Source: Rossellomorea sp. SC111
Lineage (GTDB): Bacteria; Bacillota; Bacilli; Bacillales; Bacillaceae_B
Length of the DNA stretch: 64,000 nt
Reading direction: 5' to 3'
NCBI RefSeq assembly: GCF_024733565.1
Contig: NZ_JANIOC010000004.1
Coordinates: 1 to 64,000, forward strand
Each line of letters opens with the position of its first letter. Position 1 is the stretch's first letter. The position numbers and the translations under genes were made by a program. Below, in pieces: positions 18,389 to 25,969 of this stretch. Below the pieces are notes generated by a model, which saw only the letters and a program-made list of their open reading frames with translations, did not search any database and was not told where the DNA came from.

Positions 18389-19660
18389 TTGGCAGTAAAC
18401 AAGTCTTGGATTCTATCATCTATCCTTCTATCAGCCCTTTTACTCGGAGCTTGTGGAAATAGTGAAAAGGCAACGGAAGATAAAAAGACAAAAGAAGAAG
18501 AAAAACCAAAAATGGAAGAGACATCTTCTGATACAGAAAAGGATGTTAAAGAAGATGTGAAGGAAGATACTGGAACTAGTAGCGATGGAGATGTTTTGAA
18601 CCCATATATTGAAGAAGAGACCGGCGGTAAGGCAGAAATCCTGTATACCAATAGCAGCCCTGGATTTGAAAGTGACGAAAACGGATTTAAAGTAACCGTT
18701 GATGAGTATCAGATCGCAAAGGTAACAGATATGGATCAATCTACTGCCAACCGTTTTGATGGTTCCAACACAGGGTACATCGTTACAGCCCTAATGACCG
18801 TAGACAATCAATCTGGCAAACCAGTATATTTTAATGGGACAACCAATATCCGCCTTCAAGATGAGCTAACCTACGTTCCGTCCAATACTAGAAACTTCAT
18901 TGAAGAAGGCAAAGGTCTTAGACCAAAGACTTATGAGTCTGGAATTGACGGAAATAATAATATGTATGAAGATGGAGAAAAGACGTCAGGTCTAATTACA
19001 TATAAAATGACTGAAGAACAATACAATATGATGAAAAACGTCAAACCAAAATTCATTTTGGAATCCAGTGCTTCTCAAAGTAAGGATTTCAAAGGCTCCG
19101 GAGAATTCATGCCTGAGAAGATCTTTGAATTTACTTACAGCGGAGAACAAGCTGAAGCAGCGGCAAGCGCACCTCAATTTTACCCGGACAGCATGACAAC
19201 AGATAATATTGCCGATAAGAAGATGATCTTCGAGAAGAATGATATCAATAAAACAGAAAAAATCGAAGACGCCGTCGACATCAAATTAGTTGGTGTGCAA
19301 TACACGGAAGTTATCCCTACAACCGGGAATGAATCCAGGTTTGGAGAGGACGAAATGGTCGCACTGACAGTCAAAACAACAGTCAAAAATAATACTGATT
19401 CAGAATTAAACTTATTCAATCTATCCGCCAAAGTCACAATTGATGAGGACCGGGGTTATACTCGCAATAATGGGTTTGCAGAACCCTCTGAGCCAAAGAA
19501 GGTTAAAGCAGGTGAAGAAGCCGACAGATACTTTGTGTTTTTATTTCGAAAGGATGAATTTGAATTATTTAAACAATTCGATATGGAGATCGGTCCTTTC
19601 TTTGGTGAAAAAGAGTATCTATTTGGAGAGAAAACGGTTAATTTCCAACTGCCACGCTAA
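18389..19660 (+). CDS. DUF5068-type lipoprotein
   Basis: A 423-residue secreted lipoprotein. It has a signal sequence ending in LLLGACG (lipobox Cys22), then a low-complexity Lys/Glu/Asp-rich linker (about 25-65), then two similar beta-rich modules (about 85-255 and 290-420), each with a TVDNQSG- or TVKNNTDSE-type strand as in Ig-like DUF5068 or DUF4352 domains. The start is TTG, with GGATGTGG upstream. It is monocistronic and followed by a strong terminator. Its function is unknown; it is probably displayed on the outer face of the membrane. Confidence 0.7.
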   Translation: MAVNKSWILSSILLSALLLGACGNSEKATEDKKTKEEEKPKMEETSSDTEKDVKEDVKEDTGTSSDGDVLNPYIEEETGGKAEILYTNSSPGFESDENGFKVTVDEYQIAKVTDMDQSTANRFDGSNTGYIVTALMTVDNQSGKPVYFNGTTNIRLQDELTYVPSNTRNFIEEGKGLRPKTYESGIDGNNNMYEDGEKTSGLITYKMTEEQYNMMKNVKPKFILESSASQSKDFKGSGEFMPEKIFEFTYSGEQAEAAASAPQFYPDSMTTDNIADKKMIFEKNDINKTEKIEDAVDIKLVGVQYTEVIPTTGNESRFGEDEMVALTVKTTVKNNTDSELNLFNLSAKVTIDEDRGYTRNNGFAEPSEPKKVKAGEEADRYFVFLFRKDEFELFKQFDMEIGPFFGEKEYLFGEKTVNFQLPR

Positions 19661-19666
19661 AATAAT

Positions 19667-19705
19667 AAGGTGCCAGACCCCACAAACGGGATCTGGCACC
19701 TTTTT
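19667..19705. terminator. Terminator built from a GGTGCCAGA repeat
   Basis: AAGGTGCCAGACCC pairs with GGGATCTGGCACCTT, followed by TTTTT, between the lipoprotein gene and convergent htpX. Confidence 0.85.
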
Positions 19706-19714
19706 CATCATCTA

Positions 19715-20596
19715 TTATTTTGCCTGCAAACGACTGATCCGCTCATCCAAGTCCGGGTGAGTCGAAAACATCGCCGATTTACGACGTCCATTGATTTTCA
19801 ATGTAGAGATGGCTGTATCATCTTCACCCTTCATGCGGCTTGAGTAAGCTTTTAACATTTGAAGGGCGTGGACCATTTTATCCTTACCGGCAAGGTCTGC
19901 TCCGCCTCTATCTGCGTGATACTCACGATGGCGTGAATAAGCGAAGACAACCAGACTTCCCAAGATCGAGAAGACGATCTGGAAGACAATCACGGCAATG
20001 AAATGCACGATCGGTGCCATTTCTTCTCTTGCAAAACGCGACGCAATCCATGCTGCGATCCGTGCCAGGAAGACAACGAATGTATTGACCACACCTTGCA
20101 GCAAGGTCATCGTCACCATATCCCCGTTTGCAACGTGGGCTACCTCATGGGCAATGACACCTTCCACTGCATCATCATCCATTTCACGAAGCAATCCAGT
20201 TGAAACGGCAACAAGTGAGCGTTTCTTCGAAGGACCTGTAGCGAAGGCATTCACTTCAGGAGAATGATAGATTCCCACTTCCGGCATATGCGTGAGCCCT
20301 GCAGCTCTTGATAGGCGGTGGACCTTCTCGACCACGGCACGTTCCTCAGAAGATAAAGCGCCATCTGGATTCAATACCTGGACGCCCATCATCCTCTTCG
20401 CCATCCAACGTGACATCGCTAAAGAGATGAACGATCCGGAAAAACCGATGATTGCACTGAATACAAGCAGTGCGCCTAAATCCAATCCACCTGTAGCAGT
20501 GATATAATTCCCCGCTCCTGTGACGGAAAAAATGATACTAATCGTCAGTAGTACTAAAACGTTCGTTAACAGGAAGTAAAATATACGTTTTCCCAT
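19715..20596 (-). CDS. htpX: Membrane zinc metalloprotease HtpX
   Basis: A 293-residue M48 protease that degrades damaged membrane proteins. Two N-terminal membrane helices come first ([17 protein letters not shown]...). The zinc motif [10 protein letters not shown] follows, then two more hydrophobic segments and [12 protein letters not shown] with the third zinc ligand. The start at 20596 has AGGAGTG 9 nt upstream; an in-frame extension upstream crosses the promoter and is not coding. It is divergent from a YkrK-like DUF1836 gene, the same pairing as ykrL-ykrK of B. subtilis, where YkrK represses htpX. Confidence 0.92.
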   Translation of the reverse strand: MGKRIFYFLLTNVLVLLTISIIFSVTGAGNYITATGGLDLGALLVFSAIIGFSGSFISLAMSRWMAKRMMGVQVLNPDGALSSEERAVVEKVHRLSRAAGLTHMPEVGIYHSPEVNAFATGPSKKRSLVAVSTGLLREMDDDAVEGVIAHEVAHVANGDMVTMTLLQGVVNTFVVFLARIAAWIASRFAREEMAPIVHFIAVIVFQIVFSILGSLVVFAYSRHREYHADRGGADLAGKDKMVHALQMLKAYSSRMKGEDDTAISTLKINGRRKSAMFSTHPDLDERISRLQAK

Positions 20597-20619
20597 CTTG
20601 ATTCTCACTCCTATTTCAA

Positions 20620-20674
20620 GTTCAAATGAACCTGTATCTGAACCTATTATAAATCTTTCATGGGCAAAATACAA
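20620..20674 (-). promoter_or_regulatory. htpX promoter with candidate YkrK operator
   Basis: The minus strand has TTGTAT (20669-20674), a 17-bp spacer and TATAAT (20646-20651). Immediately downstream, over the expected start site, lie two TGAACCT direct repeats (20627-20633 and 20639-20645, 12 bp apart) and a GTTCAAATGAAC palindrome (20620-20631). Confidence 0.6.
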
Positions 20675-20687
20675 GCAAAAGGTGAAA

Positions 20688-20716
20688 TTGACGGGACTCC
20701 ACCTAACCAGTAGTAT
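20688..20716 (+). promoter_or_regulatory. Promoter of the ykrK-like gene
   Basis: TTGACG (20688-20693), a 17-bp spacer, then TAGTAT (20711-20716), 37 bp before the ATG. Confidence 0.5.
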
Positions 20717-20753
20717 AGAAGGAGATATTTGCAAATGAGACGGGGTAATCACG

Positions 20754-21461
20754 ATGGAAACGTTTAAACTGACACGCAAAAATATGGCAGACCTGTTGCT
20801 CTCTCTGAACGGCACCAGCAGCAGGACCCCACACCATGCCCTTTACGATGCGTGGGGGAATATCCATAATGAGGATGAACTGCCACCAATCATTCAAAAA
20901 ATACTCAAATCCGCCAAAGGCGAAATAGGCTTTTCCCTTAATGAGATCGTCTCCCTGGGAAACCTGATCGAATTCACCAACTTTCCACAAAGCACCGTAC
21001 AGAACTGGGTGAAGCGGGATGTAAGAGGGTTGATCGGTTCCCCCCAACTCGGTAAAAAATACACCACCGAACAGGCTGCCATGCTATTCATCGTCGAAGA
21101 CCTCAAAGCGACGCTTGATTTTGAATCCATCCGTAAGATTCTGACTCTCGTGTTCAATAATATCGAGGACCGCACCGACGACATCGTCAATCCCACGGAT
21201 CTTTATCTTGCCTATGCATCCGTCTTCGATCAGATCCATCATCAATCCTTACCTTCCATAAAAAGTGCTGATGGTTCGGTAAACGAGCATATTGACGGAT
21301 TCATCAAGGAAGAATGCCGAGTAATGTTGGAAACATTTGACGGGATTGCGGAGGAAAACCTCACCAAAGTCCTTAATGTCATGATCGTATCGGTGCTGAC
21401 AGTGCAAGCTGGGTTTTATCATGCTGTAACGAAAAAATATGTAATGGATGCCTTATCTTAA
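20754..21461 (+). CDS. ykrK: DUF1836 regulator, YkrK-like
   Basis: A 235-residue DUF1836 protein. The N-terminal half contains a winged-helix/MerR-like segment ([21 protein letters not shown] and the following KKYTTEQAA, about residues 76-105), and the rest is helical. Divergence from htpX matches the B. subtilis ykrK-ykrL arrangement, in which YkrK is reported as a repressor of htpX. Both genes share a 157-bp promoter region with repeated TGAACCT sites. The symbol rests on family plus synteny recalled from memory. Confidence 0.75.
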   Translation: METFKLTRKNMADLLLSLNGTSSRTPHHALYDAWGNIHNEDELPPIIQKILKSAKGEIGFSLNEIVSLGNLIEFTNFPQSTVQNWVKRDVRGLIGSPQLGKKYTTEQAAMLFIVEDLKATLDFESIRKILTLVFNNIEDRTDDIVNPTDLYLAYASVFDQIHHQSLPSIKSADGSVNEHIDGFIKEECRVMLETFDGIAEENLTKVLNVMIVSVLTVQAGFYHAVTKKYVMDALS

Positions 21462-21462
21462 C

Positions 21463-21503
21463 AAAAAATGCCTGTCCCCTTTTTTGGGGGGCAGGCATTT
21501 TTT
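21463..21503. terminator. Bidirectional terminator
   Basis: AAAAAATGCCTGYCCCC-type arms (21463-21479 and 21485-21502) form a very long stem between the convergent ykrK-like and yhgE genes, with T-runs on both strands. Confidence 0.9.
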
Positions 21504-21506
21504 AAA

Positions 21507-23504
21507 TCATTCCGCGACTTCGACTTTCTTCGAATGTTGCACGTGGGTGGTAAACCAGGCAATCCCCCCGGCCACAGCCAAGTATCCAAACAGGATCCAC
21601 AGCTGGTGCGCAAGCTGCGTGAAGTCACCTAATGTAATGACTTCCTGGAAGCTGCTCAACGAGTGAGCCATCGGTAGGTTCTCCCCGATGATGCGCAAAA
21701 TCGGCGTATTCAAGTCTCGAGGGAATGTCCCTCCGCATGTTGCCAGCTGCAGGACGAGGAAGGTGACCGCCAGAAACTTCCCAACGAATCCGAATACGGT
21801 GATCAGCATAAAGATAAAGGTCATAAATGTGAAAGAAACGATGACACTTGATAGAATAAACAACGGTATATTCACGACTTCTAAATGGAAACCAAAGAGA
21901 AGGACCGCGTCGACGATGAGTGCCTGAATGGAGCCGATGGCAAACACCAATCCCCATTTATTGATGAAATGGGTCGTCCCGTTCACGCGAAGATCATTGC
22001 GTCTGCCAAGAGGGAGTATATTCGCCGCCATGATTCCGCCGACGTATAAGGCCAATGACAAGAAATAAGGTGCGATTCCGGTTCCATAGTTCGGCACCTT
22101 GGATACATTGGATTTCACAAGATGGACGGGATCAGAGAACATGGACGATAGCTCCTCTGTTGAATGAACCACTGACGTTTTTTCTGCTGCATCGGCGAGT
22201 TTATCAGCTAATTCCCCTGAGCCGGATTCAAGATCGGTCAGTCCCAGATTTAAAGTACTGACCCCTGAAGAAAGCTTGTTACTTCCGTTTGATATACGGC
22301 CGATTCCGGCAGTCAAGGTTGTGAATCCCTTGTTCCAGTCGGCAATCCCCGAAGAAAGTGTAGACGAACCGGACGCTAATTCTGAAGCTCCCTCAGATGC
22401 CTGGTTCAGTTTGTCTGTGAGCTGGGAGAACCCTGCATGCAGCTGATTCTGTCCACCTGCAAGCTGTTCTGTTTGCTGGTAAAGCTTCGATTGCCCGTTC
22501 TCAAGCTCCGATGTGGATGATGCTAAATTTCTTGATAGTTCTTGAATACGTTCAAATTCAGCATCACCTTTCGCCTCCGGATGTGACTCTTCATACGATT
22601 GAAGCTGACTCGCAAGCTTCTCCGCATTGACATTTGCTTCCGATTGTCGCTGTTTGAGCTGATCCTCTGCACCTGCTAGCTTATTCGTTTGACTCGCCAG
22701 TTGTTCTGTGCCCGTATTCATTTTCTCACCTGCTTGTGACAGGCTCTTCATCCCACCGGCTAATTGGACTGAACTTGAGTGTAAATGCTGGAGACCACTC
22801 TCAAGGGAATCTGCACCTGTTGAGAGTTTTTCACTACCAGCTTGAAGCTCGCGGAATCCTTCTCCTAGTCCGTTGATCCCAGTTGCAAGTGAATTCATTC
22901 CTGCCTTTTCAGCTGCAATTCCATTATGCAATCTGCTCGCTCCGTCACTCGCCTTCGTTAATCCCTTACCTAATTCCTCAAACTTTGAAAACACTCCGTC
23001 TGCATAGGATTTGGAAATCGTATCAGACAGCTTGCTTTTCATTTTTTCTGTAGCACTCGAACTTATTTGAGAGGCTACGAAGTTTTTACCAGGGTTGTCC
23101 TTGTACAGAAGTTCGGCTGGCTTGGGATGTTCATCCATTAATGTGCTCACCTTTTGCGAGAAGTCTTTTGGGATGGTGACGACCATATAGTACGTACCTT
23201 CTTTAAGGCCTTCTTTAGCTTTAGTAGGGGAAACGAACTTGAAATTCAAATCTTCTGACTTTTTCAGTTCCTTAACAAAATCTTTCCCAGCTTCTATCGG
23301 CTCATCCTCCATTACGGCTCCCTCGTCTTCATTGACGATGGCTACAGGTAGTTGCTCAAGCTTGCCGTATGGATTCCAGTAACCTGACAGGAATAATCCC
23401 GAATAAATTAATGGAACTAAAAGAAGAAAGCCGAGGGCGATTCTTCTGTGCTTATGGCTTAACATTGCTTTTAAATCTTGAAATATTAATGCGAATCCTT
23501 TCAT
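21507..23504 (-). CDS. yhgE: YhgE/Pip-domain membrane protein
   Basis: A 665-residue protein. One N-terminal membrane helix is followed by a YhgE/Pip domain (LPVAIVNEDEGAVMEDE..., GTYYMVVTIPKDFS). Next comes a long stretch of Gly/Ser/Ala heptad-like X-duct repeats (LxxGxxxLxxGxxxL, about 180-440), then five C-terminal helices. The family includes the phage infection protein Pip of lactococci and B. subtilis YueB (SPP1 receptor); several members belong to type VII secretion loci. The start at 23504 has GAAGGAG 6 nt upstream. A LysR regulator is encoded divergently with a palindromic site between them. Confidence 0.88.
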   Translation of the reverse strand: MKGFALIFQDLKAMLSHKHRRIALGFLLLVPLIYSGLFLSGYWNPYGKLEQLPVAIVNEDEGAVMEDEPIEAGKDFVKELKKSEDLNFKFVSPTKAKEGLKEGTYYMVVTIPKDFSQKVSTLMDEHPKPAELLYKDNPGKNFVASQISSSATEKMKSKLSDTISKSYADGVFSKFEELGKGLTKASDGASRLHNGIAAEKAGMNSLATGINGLGEGFRELQAGSEKLSTGADSLESGLQHLHSSSVQLAGGMKSLSQAGEKMNTGTEQLASQTNKLAGAEDQLKQRQSEANVNAEKLASQLQSYEESHPEAKGDAEFERIQELSRNLASSTSELENGQSKLYQQTEQLAGGQNQLHAGFSQLTDKLNQASEGASELASGSSTLSSGIADWNKGFTTLTAGIGRISNGSNKLSSGVSTLNLGLTDLESGSGELADKLADAAEKTSVVHSTEELSSMFSDPVHLVKSNVSKVPNYGTGIAPYFLSLALYVGGIMAANILPLGRRNDLRVNGTTHFINKWGLVFAIGSIQALIVDAVLLFGFHLEVVNIPLFILSSVIVSFTFMTFIFMLITVFGFVGKFLAVTFLVLQLATCGGTFPRDLNTPILRIIGENLPMAHSLSSFQEVITLGDFTQLAHQLWILFGYLAVAGGIAWFTTHVQHSKKVEVAE

Positions 23505-23561
23505 AACAAACTCCTTCTCATACTCATTTACATCCATTTATCATACGTGGATTAAATAATA

Positions 23562-23588
23562 ATGTATAATACATAATTAGTTATACAT
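23562..23588. promoter_or_regulatory. LysR-type operator between yhgE and the lysR gene
   Basis: A perfect inverted repeat ATGTATAA-N11-TTATACAT lies midway between the two divergent starts. It contains the T-N11-A form typical of LysR boxes. Confidence 0.6.
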
Positions 23589-23622
23589 ATATAGCTTTCA
23601 GTCTATGTAAGGATGTGATTGT

Positions 23623-24525
23623 ATGGAACTACAGCAGCTGCACTACTTTCAAACCGTGGCACGGTTTGAGCATATGACTAAGGCCGCGGAGGAATTAAGG
23701 ATCGCCCAGCCCTCTCTGAGTAAAACGATTTCCCGGTTGGAAGAGGATCTTGGCGTGCCTTTATTTGAACGACAACACCGTCAGATTAGGTTGAACCGGT
23801 ATGGGAAACTGTTTCTGAGTCGAGTGGAACGTGTATTCATGGAAATCAAGGAAGGGAAAAGAGAGATTCTGGAGGCAATGAATCTTGAGGAGCACACCAT
23901 CCGTATGGCCGTCACGATTCCCAGGGTGCTTCCGGATTTGGTCGGGTCGTTCTTGAAAGAAAACCCCCACGTCCGATTTCAGCAATTCGTGCACTCCATG
24001 TCTGAAATGAAGGAGCAACTAAAGAATGGAGAAGTCGATTACTGCATCTCCTCCATTCCCTTGGAAGATGATGAAGATATCGTTTGGGAGCCTCTGATGA
24101 CAGAGGAGATCTTTCTCATCGTCCCTCCAGGTCACCGGTTGGAAGACAGGGATGAAATTGATTTGATCGAGGTGAAGGATCAACCGTTCATCAGCATGAA
24201 CACAGGCTACGGCCTCAGGAACCTGACCGATGATATTTGTTTGCAGGCAGGATTCTCACCTGTCATCTCTTTCGAAGGAGATGAGCCCGGTGTCATCGGG
24301 GACCTCGTCAGACAGGGTCTAGGCATCGCCTTCATCCCAGCCATCTCATGGATGAATCGCCGGACACCCTTCCCCCACAAAATACGGATCAAGACCCCAA
24401 CCTGCGAGCGCACCATCGGCCTCGGCTGGTCCAAACGAAGGCATCTCACCAAAACTGCCAAAGAATTCCACCCATTCATGATCAACTACTTCAATAAAAT
24501 TGGCATGAAACTGAACGAATTATAA
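23623..24525 (+). CDS. LysR-family transcriptional regulator
   Basis: A 300-residue regulator. The N-terminal winged helix-turn-helix has the canonical form (HYFQTVARFEHMTKAAEELRI, AQPSLSKTISRLEEDLGVPLFER). A periplasmic-binding-like effector domain (about 90-295) follows, with IRMAVTIPRVLPDLVGSFLKENP and VRQGLGIAFIPA. It is divergent from yhgE and shares a palindrome with it, so yhgE is the likely target. The inducer is unknown. Confidence 0.92.
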   Translation: MELQQLHYFQTVARFEHMTKAAEELRIAQPSLSKTISRLEEDLGVPLFERQHRQIRLNRYGKLFLSRVERVFMEIKEGKREILEAMNLEEHTIRMAVTIPRVLPDLVGSFLKENPHVRFQQFVHSMSEMKEQLKNGEVDYCISSIPLEDDEDIVWEPLMTEEIFLIVPPGHRLEDRDEIDLIEVKDQPFISMNTGYGLRNLTDDICLQAGFSPVISFEGDEPGVIGDLVRQGLGIAFIPAISWMNRRTPFPHKIRIKTPTCERTIGLGWSKRRHLTKTAKEFHPFMINYFNKIGMKLNEL

Positions 24526-24565
24526 AGGGACGGACCTTCATTTTCACAAATGAAGGCCCGTCCCT
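24526..24565. repeat. GGGACGG-type hairpin repeat acting as terminator
   Basis: AGGGACGGACCTTCATTT and AAATGAAGGCCCGTCCCT form an 18-bp stem with one mismatch directly after the lysR stop. A further GGTCCGTCCCT copy lies at 24591-24601, inside the 3' end of the next gene. Confidence 0.75.
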
Positions 24566-24584
24566 ATTGGGTTTCACCTCAAAT

Positions 24585-25076
24585 TCACAGGTCCGTCCCT
24601 CTCTTGATAGGGATCCACACCTCTTCTACTGCGTTGGGGTCCGAAGGGTTGTAGTGTTCGTCGAAGCGTTCGAAGTGTTCGCGATTGTCTAGTTTGTATT
24701 CTGATGCAAGCATCCACTCGGTGTGGATGTATTCCAGGGTTTCGTGGAAAGTGCTGGCTGGGCCATGGTGAAGGAATTTGGCGTATAGTCCACCTTTCAT
24801 GGTGTATGTATCCATCGCTACAGGTTTATCTTCAAATGACTTCACCTCTACTGCTGCCCATTTTTCGAAAGGTGTTGAAGGGGTTAATTGCTTTACATCA
24901 AACCCTGGTTCGAATACCTTCATATTATAAAGTTTTTCATCTACACGATGAGAAATCGCCTTTCGATGTGGCATGAAGCTTTGCCAGAGTTCTTTTGTAG
25001 AGTCCTCCACCAACGTCATGCGCCTGGATTTCCCTATAAATTTCTTAGCTTGCAGCGATACAATTTCAGGTTTCAA
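24585..25076 (-). CDS. GyrI-like/AraC effector-binding-domain protein
   Basis: A 163-residue single-domain protein with the GyrI-like (SOUL-type) small-molecule-binding fold. Visible features are PEIVSLQAKKFIGKSRRM at the start, FEKWAAVEVKSFEDKP, the conserved GGLYAKFLHHGP motif and TEWMLASEYKLDNREHFERFDEHY near the end. The start is TTG at 25076, because AGGAGG lies 8 nt before it; the upstream ATG overlaps that ribosome site. The last codons run through a GAGGGACGGACC repeat, so the C-terminal RGTDL is supplied by the repeat. Confidence 0.8.
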   Translation of the reverse strand: MKPEIVSLQAKKFIGKSRRMTLVEDSTKELWQSFMPHRKAISHRVDEKLYNMKVFEPGFDVKQLTPSTPFEKWAAVEVKSFEDKPVAMDTYTMKGGLYAKFLHHGPASTFHETLEYIHTEWMLASEYKLDNREHFERFDEHYNPSDPNAVEEVWIPIKRGTDL

Positions 25077-25151
25077 ATGGCACTTCCTCCTCATAAATAT
25101 GGCAAGTAGTGAATGTTATTTTTCTCCATGGCTCTAACTCTTATGTCTCGA

Positions 25152-25406
25152 TCATTCTTTTGATTCTCTCCAATAATAAAAAAAGACGTAATACATGCCC
25201 AAAAGTAGATATGTATTAAAAAAGTAAAACATTTGATCAATGAAAAAAGTATCTATTTCATCCGTTATAATGAAAAGGAGACCCGTTACAATAAAGTAGA
25301 AAATCACATAACTGATTACTCCTTTCACCCCTTTTCCCATCCTTCTCTGAATCCACTTACCCGCCAATACCGGAAGAAAGAAAATACGACTAAACCGATT
25401 ATTCAT
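25152..25406 (-). CDS. Small membrane protein of unknown function
   Basis: An 84-residue protein. A basic stretch (KWIQRRMGKGVKG) is followed by two strongly hydrophobic segments (about 31-47 and 60-78) and a charged tail. A GAGGGAG ribosome site lies close to the ATG. No family is recognised. Confidence 0.55.
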   Translation of the reverse strand: MNNRFSRIFFLPVLAGKWIQRRMGKGVKGVISYVIFYFIVTGLLFIITDEIDTFFIDQMFYFFNTYLLLGMYYVFFYYWRESKE

Positions 25407-25459
25407 TTACTCCCTCTTTTCATCAATAGAATCCCATATAACCATACTACTCACCTCAC

Positions 25460-25615
25460 TTACTCCTTCTCTTTATACATCACGAGTGCCCCACAGTCGA
25501 AAATAGTCATTGAAAATTTAATATTTATGACTTCGACATTGCTGTCCTCCAAGAATTGATTTACTTTTCTATTTAAACCTGTCTCTGTCATGCTTCTAAA
25601 CATACTGATTTTCAC
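25460..25615 (-). CDS. Small Cse60-like protein
   Basis: A 51-residue frame starting with GTG (MKISMFRSMTETGLNRKVNQ, then a VINIKFSM strand and ALVMY near the end). The layout (N-terminal beta strand, amphipathic helix LNRKVNQFLEDS, two strands) resembles Cse60-type small sporulation proteins. A GGAGTGGAG ribosome site precedes it. Family resemblance is by pattern only, so function is left open. Confidence 0.5.
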   Translation of the reverse strand: MKISMFRSMTETGLNRKVNQFLEDSNVEVINIKFSMTIFDCGALVMYKEKE

Positions 25616-25685
25616 TTTCTCCACTCCTCATTTATAAAGAACGTCTTTCCTTATATACGGATATGTACTTAAAATGTTTCAATGA

Positions 25686-25907
25686 ATGTTGCATCCTGCA
25701 TTACTTTCAAAAGTTCAAATAGGAACAATAATGCTTACCTCGTGCCCTGGCACCGAGTTAGAATTAGCTGACAGTCATTTTAAAATGTGTGTATCCTCTG
25801 AGAAAAAGATTGCGGATATTATCCGAGCTTTAAATAATGTAAGAGTAGATATATTGAGGGTAGAGGTGGAGGAACCTTCTCTGGAAGAAATGTTCTTAGA
25901 AGCCTAG
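25686..25907 (+). pseudogene. C-terminal remnant of an ABC transporter ATPase
   Basis: The frame ends in RVEVEEPSLEEMFLEA, the standard C-terminus of BcrA/CcmA-type ABC ATPases (consensus EPSLEDVFL), preceded by an ADIIRALNNVRVDI strand-helix. Walker A, signature and Walker B regions are all missing upstream, and no permease gene follows. Only about 60 residues of a domain of about 300 survive, so it is read as a decayed gene. Confidence 0.65.
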
Positions 25908-25930
25908 TTATTTGACGCTTAAAAATAAAA

Positions 25931-25960
25931 AGAAGATGCCATCCATTCCGGCATCTTCTT
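25931..25960. terminator. Terminator after the subtilase gene
   Basis: AGAAGATGCC and GGCATCTTCT form a 10-bp stem with flanking A/T-runs; it can serve both strands. Confidence 0.85.
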
Positions 25961-25969
25961 CCTATCAAT

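Noticed and set aside
20597..20815. N-terminal extension of HtpX by 73 codons
   Set aside because: It crosses a good promoter and operator, and AGGAGTG sits at the 20596 start.
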